Positions 22,125-27,954 of a stretch of 27,954 nucleotides of DNA are shown in pieces. Under the pieces are notes generated by a model, which saw only the letters and a program-made list of their open reading frames with translations, did no database searches and was not told the origin of the DNA. A program made the position numbers and the translations under genes. How positions within the stretch are numbered: position 1 is the first letter of the stretch; each line of letters begins with the position of its first letter. This DNA is from UQRS01 sp964481575 (GTDB taxonomy: Bacteria; Bacillota; Clostridia; Oscillospirales; Acutalibacteraceae): positions 1 through 27,954 of the forward strand of contig CAYZTR010000029.1 in assembly GCA_964481575.1 (NCBI GenBank), in the 5' to 3' direction.

Positions 22125-23183
22125 ATGATTACAGTACCGGTACGGGGCGACGCTCCGTATGAAATTCAGATTGACGCCGGTTTGCTGGACCGGGTGGGGG
22201 CGCAGATCCGGCCCCTGACCAAGGCCCAGTCCGTGCTGGTCATCAGTGATTCCAATGTGGCGCCCCTGTATGGGCAGCGGGTGGTGGCTTCTCTGGAAGC
22301 CGCCGGGTTTTCCGCCGACCTGTTTGTATTCCCTGCCGGGGAGGCCCACAAAAAGCTGGATACGGTGGAATCCATGCTGGAGGCGCTGCAAAAGGCCCAC
22401 CTGACCCGCAGCGACCTGGTGGTGGCTTTGGGCGGCGGCGTCACCGGCGACATGGCCGGATTCGCCGCAGCCATTTATCTGCGGGGCATCGACTTTGTCC
22501 AGATACCCACCACCCTGTTGGCCCAGATTGACTCCTCCGTAGGGGGCAAGACCGGCTGCGACCTTTCCTTCGGTAAAAATTTGGCCGGGGCGTTCCATAA
22601 TCCCCTGGCCGTTTACATGGATCCTGATACCCTTTCCACCCTGCCGGCGCATTTTCTGCTGGATGGCATGGGGGAGGCGGTGAAGTACGGCTGCATCTTC
22701 TCCGAGCCTTTGTTCACCCGGCTGGAGCGGGAGGATTTCCGTACCTTCCTGCCGGAGCTGATCCAGGCCTGTGTGGAGCTGAAGCGGGACGTGGTGGAGG
22801 AGGATTTCAAGGAATCCGGCCGCCGCACCCTGCTGAACTTCGGCCACACCCTGGGCCACGCCATTGAAAAGGAGCAGAATTATGTGGGCCTGAGCCACGG
22901 CCGGGCGGTCAGCGTCGGAATGGCGCTGGTGACCCGCGCCTCAGAAGCCCGGGGTCTTACCGCTCCCGGCACTTACGCCCGTTTGGCGGCGTTGCTGGAG
23001 CGGCTGGGGCTGCCCACCTCTGTGGAGATTGCCCCGGCTCGGCTGTGCCAGGCCGCCCTGTCGGATAAAAAATTGCGGGGCAGCACCCTTCGCCTGGTGT
23101 ACCTCCGCGCCATAGGGGACAGCGATCTGTACGCCCTGCCCGGCACCGAACTGCCGGCCTTCCTGGCGGAGGTGACCCAGTGA
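22125..23183 (+). CDS. aroB: 3-Dehydroquinate synthase
   Basis: This 352-residue enzyme converts DAHP to 3-dehydroquinate using NAD and a divalent metal. The NAD-binding stretch VVALGGGVTGDMAGFAAA is followed by FVQIPTTLLAQIDSSVGGKTG, the family signature. Metal ligands lie in GEAVKYGCI, NFGHTLGHAIE and LSHGRAVSVGM. The start at ATG 22125 is preceded by AGAAAGG; an ATG at 22095 gives ten extra residues but has no ribosome site. Its end overlaps aroA as GTGA. AroB acts upstream of AroE in the pathway; the intervening dehydroquinase is not in the window. Confidence 0.94.
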   Translation: MITVPVRGDAPYEIQIDAGLLDRVGAQIRPLTKAQSVLVISDSNVAPLYGQRVVASLEAAGFSADLFVFPAGEAHKKLDTVESMLEALQKAHLTRSDLVVALGGGVTGDMAGFAAAIYLRGIDFVQIPTTLLAQIDSSVGGKTGCDLSFGKNLAGAFHNPLAVYMDPDTLSTLPAHFLLDGMGEAVKYGCIFSEPLFTRLEREDFRTFLPELIQACVELKRDVVEEDFKESGRRTLLNFGHTLGHAIEKEQNYVGLSHGRAVSVGMALVTRASEARGLTAPGTYARLAALLERLGLPTSVEIAPARLCQAALSDKKLRGSTLRLVYLRAIGDSDLYALPGTELPAFLAEVTQ

Positions 23184-24427
23184 GTATTGTCACCGTTACC
23201 CCCGGCCCCCTGGCCGGTACGGTTCAGCCGCCGGCCTCCAAAAGCGACGCCCACCGGGCCATCCTCTGTGCCGCCCTGGCGCCGGGTACCAGTACCGTCC
23301 GCCGGGTTACCTGGTCGGAGGACATTGCCGCTACCCTGTCGGTGATTCGGGCCATGGGCGCCGCCGTAGAGCAGCAGGGAGATACCCTGCAAATCACCGG
23401 GGGCCGGTATGCCCACGCTGCCGCTCTGGACTGCGGCGAGTCCGGCTCTACCCTGCGGTTTGCCCTGCCCGTTGCTGCGGCGTTGGGGATTCGCGCCACC
23501 TTTACCGGCCGGGGCCGTTTGCCGGACCGTCCCATAGATACCATGCTGGAGCTGCTGGCCGCCCATGGGGTGGCAGTGGAGGGAAACCGGCTGCCGGTGA
23601 CCCTGTCCGGCCGGCTGACCCCCGGACGGTTCGCCCTGCCGGGGAACATCAGCTCCCAGTATGTTACCGGTCTGCTGCTGGCCCTGCCTTTGCTGGCCGG
23701 GGACAGCGAAATTGTGTTGACCACCCCCCTCCAGTCGGCGGGGTATGTGGAGATGACTCTGGCCGCCATGGCTGCCTTTGGCGTCACCGTTACGGCCACG
23801 GATACCGGATATCAAATTGCCGCCGGGGGTTACCGCCCGGCGGATTACACCGTGGAGGGGGACTGGTCGGGAGCGGCCTTCCCCATGGCCGCCGGTCTGC
23901 TGCATGACCGGGTGATCCTCCGGGGGCTGTCCCGGGACACCGCCCAGGGGGACGCCGCCGTGCAGCGGGTTTTTGCCGATTTTGGCGGGGACATCTGCTG
24001 GCAGGGCCGGGATCTGATGGCCGCCGCCGCCCCGTTGCAGGGGATTACGGTGGATGTGTCCCAGATTCCGGATATGGTGCCGGCCATTGCCGCCGTAGCC
24101 GCCCTGGCGCCGGGGGAGACCCGGATCCTGGGGGCCGGCCGGCTCCGGATGAAGGAAAGCGACCGTCTGGCCGCCATTGCCCGGAATCTGACGGCTTTGG
24201 GCATCCCCGTGGAGGAAGGGGAGGATTCCCTGGTGATCCACGGCGGACAGCCCACCGGCGGATATCTGGAGGGCTATCACGATCACCGGATCGTCATGGC
24301 CTTCGCCATTCTGGCCAGTCGGGCCGACCGTCCGGTGACCATCACCGACGCCGACGCGGTGGCCAAATCCTATCCCGCCTTTTGGGCGGACTTTGCAGCT
24401 TTGGGAGGACAAGCCCATGTCATCTGA
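23180..24427 (+). CDS. aroA: 3-Phosphoshikimate 1-carboxyvinyltransferase (EPSP synthase)
   Basis: This 415-residue enzyme joins phosphoenolpyruvate to shikimate 3-phosphate. The N-terminal PPASKSDAHRAILCAAL holds the shikimate-phosphate lysine and arginine, and CGESGSTLRFALPVAAAL is close to the family signature. GRGRLPDRPID follows it, and RMKESDRLAAIARNL with DHRIVMAFAI supply the C-terminal PEP-binding residues. The LxPG(N)xS loop (ALPGNISSQY) is present. The start is GTG 23180, overlapping the aroB stop by four bases, with GGAGGTG seven bases before it. Its last 11 bases overlap aroC. Resistance class to glyphosate is not judged here. Confidence 0.94.
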   Translation: MSIVTVTPGPLAGTVQPPASKSDAHRAILCAALAPGTSTVRRVTWSEDIAATLSVIRAMGAAVEQQGDTLQITGGRYAHAAALDCGESGSTLRFALPVAAALGIRATFTGRGRLPDRPIDTMLELLAAHGVAVEGNRLPVTLSGRLTPGRFALPGNISSQYVTGLLLALPLLAGDSEIVLTTPLQSAGYVEMTLAAMAAFGVTVTATDTGYQIAAGGYRPADYTVEGDWSGAAFPMAAGLLHDRVILRGLSRDTAQGDAAVQRVFADFGGDICWQGRDLMAAAAPLQGITVDVSQIPDMVPAIAAVAALAPGETRILGAGRLRMKESDRLAAIARNLTALGIPVEEGEDSLVIHGGQPTGGYLEGYHDHRIVMAFAILASRADRPVTITDADAVAKSYPAFWADFAALGGQAHVI

Positions 24428-25505
24428 ATACGGAACCAAAATCAATATTTCCATTTTTGGGGAAAGTCACGGCCCCGCCATTGGGGTCACCATCCAGGGG
24501 CTCCCTGCCGGGGAACCCATTGACCTGGAGGCCCTGCAATTGCAGATGTCCCGCCGGGCGCCGGGGCAGGATAAAACCGCCACCACCCGGTCGGAGGCCG
24601 ACATTCCCGAATTTCTCTCCGGCCTGCTGGAGGGGAAAACCACCGGCGCGCCCCTTTGCGCCGTGATTCGCAATACCAATACCCGCAGCGGAGATTACAG
24701 CAATGTGGCCCTTTGCCCCCGGCCCAATCATTCCGACTACGCCGCCTATGTGCGGTACGGCGGCAACAATGATATCCGGGGCGGCGGCCATTTTTCCGCC
24801 CGGCTGACGGCCCCCTTGCTGGTGGCCGGCGCCATTGCCAAGCAGATTTTGGCCCGGCGTGGGGTGGAGATCGGCGGCCATGTGGTCCAGATCGGCACCG
24901 CCCTGGACACTCCCTTTGATCCGGTGACCGTTTCGGCGGAGCAGCTGCGGGCGTTGTCCAGCCGGTATTTTGCCGTCATCGACCCGGCAGCGCAGGAAGA
25001 AATGCGGGCCCAGGTGGAGGCCGCCCGGCTGGATTGTGACAGTTTGGGGGGCCGGGTGGAAATTGCCGCCGTGGGTCTCCCCGCCGGATTGGGGGATCCC
25101 ATGTTTGCCGGGGTGGAAAACCGGCTGGCCGCCGCCATTTACGGCGTTCCCGCCGTCAAGGCCGTGTCCTTCGGCATCGGCGCCGAGTTTGCTTCTCTCC
25201 GGGGGAGCCAGGCCAACGATCCTCTGGCCATCCGGGAGGGCAAGGTGGTCACCCTGACCAACCACTGCGGCGGCATCTGCGGCGGCATCACCAACGGTAT
25301 GCCCCTGCTGGTGCAGGCTGTCTTTAAGCCCACCCCTTCCATTGGCAAACCCCAGCAGACGGTGAATCTGGAAACCATGGAGGAAACCACGCTGCAAATT
25401 AAGGGGCGGCACGACCCCTGTATTGTGCCGCGGGGCCTGCCCGCCGTGGAAGCGGCGGTGGCGGTGGCCCTGTTAAATCTCATGGCGGAGGGCGGAGCCT
25501 TATGA
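24417..25505 (+). CDS. aroC: Chorismate synthase
   Basis: This 362-residue flavoenzyme makes chorismate from EPSP and needs reduced FMN. The N-terminal signature is SIFGESHGPAIGVTI (H18 catalytic), followed by RRAPGQDKTATTRSEAD. The FMN/substrate loop reads DIRGGGHFSARLTAPLLVAG, a form seen in clostridial enzymes in place of GG-x-SSGRET. The C-terminal GICGGITNGMPL and KGRHDPCIVPRGLPAVEAA complete the family motifs. ATG 24417 has GGGAGGA upstream and starts inside the end of aroA (11-nt overlap). Its stop overlaps pheA as ATGA, so synthesis of chorismate and its first use are tightly coupled. Confidence 0.95.
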   Translation: MSSEYGTKINISIFGESHGPAIGVTIQGLPAGEPIDLEALQLQMSRRAPGQDKTATTRSEADIPEFLSGLLEGKTTGAPLCAVIRNTNTRSGDYSNVALCPRPNHSDYAAYVRYGGNNDIRGGGHFSARLTAPLLVAGAIAKQILARRGVEIGGHVVQIGTALDTPFDPVTVSAEQLRALSSRYFAVIDPAAQEEMRAQVEAARLDCDSLGGRVEIAAVGLPAGLGDPMFAGVENRLAAAIYGVPAVKAVSFGIGAEFASLRGSQANDPLAIREGKVVTLTNHCGGICGGITNGMPLLVQAVFKPTPSIGKPQQTVNLETMEETTLQIKGRHDPCIVPRGLPAVEAAVAVALLNLMAEGGAL

Positions 25506-26641
25506 CGTTAGAAAAAGTAAGAAAAGAAATCAATGCCATCGACGCCCAGCTGATCCCCTTGCTGAAGCAGCGGCTCCAGTGTTCCCTGAAGGTGGCCCAG
25601 GTGAAGCGGGAACAGGGAATCCCGGTGCTGGATGTGACCCGGGAGGAAGCCATCCTCCAAAAGGTCAAGGAGCAGGCAGAGCCTTACGGCAATTATGTGG
25701 CCGGGATTTACCGGGGCATCATGGATGTATCCAAGGAGCTGCAACATGATACCATGGCCAATATCAATAATCTGGCCTCGGAGATTCTCACCGCTTCGCC
25801 CTTGGAGGCCAGCGATTATACCGGCGTGGTGGCTACTGCCGGGGTGGAGGGCGCCTTTGCCGACCAGGCCGCCCGGCGGCTGTATCCCAACGCCCAGATC
25901 CGGTATGTGAATACCTTTGAGCAGGTGTTTGAGCAGGTGGAATCGGGCCAGGTGCTGTACGGCGTGGTGCCGGTGGAGAATTCCAGCGCCGGTTCGGTTT
26001 CGGCTGTCTATGATCTGCTGTTGAAATACCGGCATTATATTGTAGCGGGCTATGACCTGAAAATCAGTCAGAATCTGCTGGGGGTTCCCGGCGCCACCCT
26101 GGAGGATGTGCGGGAGGTTTATTCCCACCCCCAGGCCCTGGCCCAGAGTGAGTCCTTCCTGCGGCGGCGGGGCTACCGCACCGTGGAATACAACAACACC
26201 GCCACTGCTGCCCAGATGATCGCCCGGCTGGGGGATAAATCCAAGGCAGCCATCGGCTCTCCCAAGGCCGCTTCCCTGTACGGCCTGGAAGTGCTGGCCC
26301 CCAATATTCAGAATTTGAAGTATAACTGCACCCGGTTCATTGCCATTTCCAAGCGGCTGATTATTTGTAAGGACGCCAACAAGGTGAGCCTGGTATTCTC
26401 GGTGCCCCATGTCACCGGCTCCCTGTACCGTACCCTGAACCGGTTCGCCACCCACGGCCTGAACCTGACCAAGATTGAGTCCCGGACGGCCAGCGAGGGA
26501 GGCTTCAATTATTTGTTTTATCTGGATTTTCAAGGTCAGGTTCGGGATCTGAATACCGTGCGCCTGCTCTGCGATTTGGCGGAGGAGCTGCCGGAATTCA
26601 CCTTCCTGGGCAACTATAAGGAAATCCCCTACGAGGGTTGA
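25502..26641 (+). CDS. pheA: Bifunctional chorismate mutase/prephenate dehydratase with ACT domain
   Basis: This 379-residue P-protein converts chorismate to prephenate and then to phenylpyruvate. Residues 1 to about 85 are an AroQ-type mutase (LEKVRKEINAIDAQLIPLLKQR). Residues about 108-285 are the dehydratase, with GVEGAFADQAA, PVENSSAGSV and the catalytic NCTRF. The last 80 residues are an ACT domain (KVSLVFSVPHVTGSLYRTLNRF). Its two phenylalanine-binding motifs differ from the usual GALV and ESRP: they read GSLY and ESRT. The start overlaps the aroC stop by four bases. It is the only branch enzyme in the window; tyrA is absent. Confidence 0.95.
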   Translation: MTLEKVRKEINAIDAQLIPLLKQRLQCSLKVAQVKREQGIPVLDVTREEAILQKVKEQAEPYGNYVAGIYRGIMDVSKELQHDTMANINNLASEILTASPLEASDYTGVVATAGVEGAFADQAARRLYPNAQIRYVNTFEQVFEQVESGQVLYGVVPVENSSAGSVSAVYDLLLKYRHYIVAGYDLKISQNLLGVPGATLEDVREVYSHPQALAQSESFLRRRGYRTVEYNNTATAAQMIARLGDKSKAAIGSPKAASLYGLEVLAPNIQNLKYNCTRFIAISKRLIICKDANKVSLVFSVPHVTGSLYRTLNRFATHGLNLTKIESRTASEGGFNYLFYLDFQGQVRDLNTVRLLCDLAEELPEFTFLGNYKEIPYEG

Positions 26642-26693
26642 AACAATGGCTGTGGGATTTGTCCCCCGCAGCGATAAAACAGGAGGCATTTTT

Positions 26694-27455
26694 ATGAACC
26701 GTTTGCAAGGAAAAACCGCCATCATCACCGGAGGAAACTCCGGCGTGGGTTCGGCAACTGCGTTGCTGTTTGCCGCCGAGGGCGCCAACGTGGTCATCAG
26801 CGCCCGGCGGGTTGCCGCGCTGGAGGAGGTGGCCGGGAAAATCAAGGCCGCCGGCGGACAGGTGTTGGCAGTGCCTACCGATATTTCCAAGGATGCGGAT
26901 TGCAAGGCACTGGTGCAGGCGGCTGTGGACGCCTTTGGCAAGGTGGACATTCTGGTGAATAACGCCGGGGTGCTGGACACCGGGCTCAAGGCCGTTGATA
27001 AGTACCTGGACAGCGATATGGAGAAAATTGTATCCATCAATGAGGTGGGCACCATGCAGTGCATCCGCGCCGCTCTGGCCCGGATGGAAAGCGGGGCATC
27101 CATTGTGAACGTGGCCTCGGTGGCCGGTTGCAACGGCGGCGGCGGCGCGGCCTATGTGGCATCCAAGGCGGCCCTCATCGGTATCACCAAGCATACGGCC
27201 CTGCTGCTGGCGGACAAGGCCATCCGCTGCAATGCCGTCTGCCCCGGTACCATTCTGACCCCCATGACTGCCGGCCTGAATCCTGCGGAACTGGATATGG
27301 GGATGATGGGCGCCATGTCCAAGCACAATGATTTGAAGGGGGTCAGCCCCTGTAAGCCGGAGGATGTGGCCAATATTCTGCTGTTCCTGGCTTCGGATGA
27401 ATCTAAAGCCCTGACCGGCCAGATTATCGTCAGCGATTTCGGCGCTTCCCTGTAA
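26694..27455 (+). CDS. Short-chain dehydrogenase/reductase (FabG-like SDR)
   Basis: This 253-residue classical SDR uses NAD(P) to oxidise or reduce an alcohol/ketone. The cofactor loop is TGGNSGVG (12-19), NNAG is at 89-92, and the catalytic tetrad is N116, S142, Y154 and K158 (VASVAG then AAYVASK). The post-active-site segment is CNAVCPGTILTPM. ATG 26694 has AGGAGG eight bases upstream. It lies 52 bp after pheA with no terminator between, so it may be read through from the aro operon, but no SDR step is known in this pathway. The substrate is unknown; FabG-like, steroid and sugar dehydrogenases all share these motifs. Confidence 0.88.
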   Translation: MNRLQGKTAIITGGNSGVGSATALLFAAEGANVVISARRVAALEEVAGKIKAAGGQVLAVPTDISKDADCKALVQAAVDAFGKVDILVNNAGVLDTGLKAVDKYLDSDMEKIVSINEVGTMQCIRAALARMESGASIVNVASVAGCNGGGGAAYVASKAALIGITKHTALLLADKAIRCNAVCPGTILTPMTAGLNPAELDMGMMGAMSKHNDLKGVSPCKPEDVANILLFLASDESKALTGQIIVSDFGASL

Positions 27456-27466
27456 GTGTGAATTTG

Positions 27467-27498
27467 CACAGCCGTTCCCCGTTAGAGGAACGGCTGTG
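27467..27498 (+). terminator. Hairpin after the SDR gene, probable operon end
   Basis: CACAGCCGTTCC (27467-27478) pairs perfectly with GGAACGGCTGTG (27487-27498) around an 8-nt loop, 11 bp after the stop. The following bases (TGTGTTCC) form only a weak T-tract, so termination may be partial. Confidence 0.7.
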
Positions 27499-27674
27499 TG
27501 TGTTCCCGGAGCCTTCGGTTTGTCCGGCGTTGCCACTGCATTGGGCTCCCCCGGGGGAGCTTCGCAAGGCAAAAAAACAAATGGCCCTGCTCCGGCTTTG
27601 CCAGGCGGCGGATTTGAACAGCCCCCTGCGGCTGGCTGTTTTTCGACAAAATTGGAGAAACTTGCGAAAACCTA
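27499..27674. other. Non-coding stretch before proS
   Basis: No gene is visible. It contains a perfect 16-bp palindrome GCTCCCCCGGGGGAGC (27545-27560), an A-run, and the second terminator (27617-27643). The whole gap between the SDR gene and proS is 307 bp. Confidence 0.6.
27617..27643 (+). terminator. Second intrinsic terminator upstream of proS
   Basis: AACAGCC (27617-27623) pairs with GGCTGTT (27634-27640) and continues into TTTTT. It would stop read-through from the aro/SDR transcript before the proS promoter. Confidence 0.65.
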
Positions 27675-27703
27675 TTGCAAAACGGCAGAAATTCTAATAT
27701 AAT
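27675..27703 (+). promoter_or_regulatory. Sigma-70 promoter for proS
   Basis: TTGCAA (27675-27680), a 17-bp spacer and a perfect TATAAT (27698-27703) stand 60 bp before the start. The predicted leader is only about 50 nt and holds a CAAAT/ATTTG hairpin but no T-box. Confidence 0.85.
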
Positions 27704-27762
27704 ACATGTATCTGTAAATTTTGCAAATACTGCATTTGTATGCAAGAGGAGCGTTTGTCTCT

Positions 27763-27954
27763 ATGGCTGATAAAAAGTTAGTGGAATCCATTACTGCAAT
27801 GGATGAAGATTTCGCAAAATGGTATACCGACATCTGCCTGAAGGCGGAATTGGTGGCTTATACCAGCGTCAAGGGCTGCATGGTGATCCGTCCCTATGGC
27901 TACGCCATCTGGGAGAATATCCAGCGGATTCTGGACGGGAAGTTCAAGGCCACC
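27763..27954 (+). CDS. proS: Proline--tRNA ligase, 5' part
   Basis: The frame starts at ATG 27763, with AAGAGGAG upstream, and runs off the right edge after 64 residues. DFAKWYTDICLKAELVAYTS followed by VKGCMVIRPYGYAIWENIQ is the conserved start of the short, archaeal/eukaryote-type prolyl-tRNA synthetase (ProS type 3, about 480 residues), a class II enzyme that attaches proline to its tRNA; the stretch includes class II motif 1. The form without an editing insertion domain is common in Clostridia. It has its own promoter and is isolated from the aro operon by two hairpins. Confidence 0.93.
   Translation, partial: MADKKLVESITAMDEDFAKWYTDICLKAELVAYTSVKGCMVIRPYGYAIWENIQRILDGKFKAT

Noticed and set aside
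22973..24454. 493-residue open frame on the minus strand
   Set aside because: It is antisense to aroB and aroA, with low-complexity G/H/Q/P composition. Both sense genes are certain.
25508..27133. 541-residue open frame on the minus strand
   Set aside because: It is antisense to pheA and the SDR gene, and its composition is typical of a shadow frame.
27545..27560. 16-bp GC palindrome as terminator or operator
   Set aside because: It has no loop, no T-run directly after it and no nearby promoter that it would overlap. The function is unclear, so it is only mentioned in the description of the stretch.
27704..27762. T-box riboswitch before proS
   Set aside because: The predicted leader is only about 50 nt, and neither the T-box core sequence nor a terminator/antiterminator pair is present.

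Overview
The window looks like a stretch of chromosome from a GC-rich, anaerobic, gut-type Clostridia (Oscillospiraceae/Ruminococcaceae-like). The basis is the gene repertoire (class B sortase, ECF-type transporter component, type III pantothenate kinase, Lrp/aminotransferase pair, a dgt-dnaG-rpoD cluster, archaeal-type ProS), strong AGGAGG-like ribosome sites, TTGACA/TATAAT promoters and high-GC codon use. The species assignment is inference. There is no phage, IS element, tRNA, rRNA or CRISPR array; this is mostly core genome separated by unusually structured intergenic DNA.

Layout. 1-765 (-): a conserved pair of unknown function, an ACT-domain protein (UPF0237) followed by a PFL-family protein (UPF0210, cut by the window edge). 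928-3488 (+): a PHP-type histidinol-phosphatase, then an Lrp/AsnC regulator overlapping an alanine-type aminotransferase. 3510-3700: repeat element copy 1. 3731-4588 (+): ispE. 4663-9055 (-): dgt-dnaG-rpoD, ending in an Rrf2 regulator with three cysteines whose start overlaps the rpoD stop. 9497-10303 (+): class B sortase. 10487-13518 (-): a probable pantothenate ECF S component, coaX, and a D-Ala-D-Ala carboxypeptidase. 13709-14563 (+): metallophosphoesterase with a 14-residue repeated tail. 14818-18614 (+): sbcD-sbcC. 18881-19891 (+): Gfo/Idh/MocA oxidoreductase behind a 16-bp minisatellite. 19942-20133: repeat element copy 2. 20209-20436 (-): acyl carrier protein. 20613-27455 (+): shikimate/phenylalanine operon aroE-aroK-aroB-aroA-aroC-pheA followed by an SDR dehydrogenase. 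27763-end (+): start of proS.

How genes work together. The aro block encodes the last steps from dehydroquinate synthesis to chorismate and on to phenylpyruvate, with very tight coupling (4-, 11- and 4-nt overlaps from aroB to pheA). DAHP synthase, dehydroquinase and TyrA are not in the window. The minus-strand cluster couples dNTP hydrolysis, priming of replication and the housekeeping sigma factor. The S component and CoaX would take up and phosphorylate pantothenate.

The most interesting non-coding signals are: (1) two copies of a hairpin-rich intergenic repeat whose two modules occur in opposite order (A-B and B-A) and whose stems differ by compensating changes; (2) face-to-face overlapping promoters for acpP and the aro operon, with a 23-bp inverted repeat between and over them; (3) a 16-bp tandem repeat in the leader of the oxidoreductase gene behind a promoter with a 12-bp palindrome at the predicted start site; (4) a T-rich tract of repeated CTTGT words around a 14-bp palindrome upstream of sbcDC; (5) a long structured leader before the putative pantothenate transporter. 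I did not find an obviously new multi-gene system.
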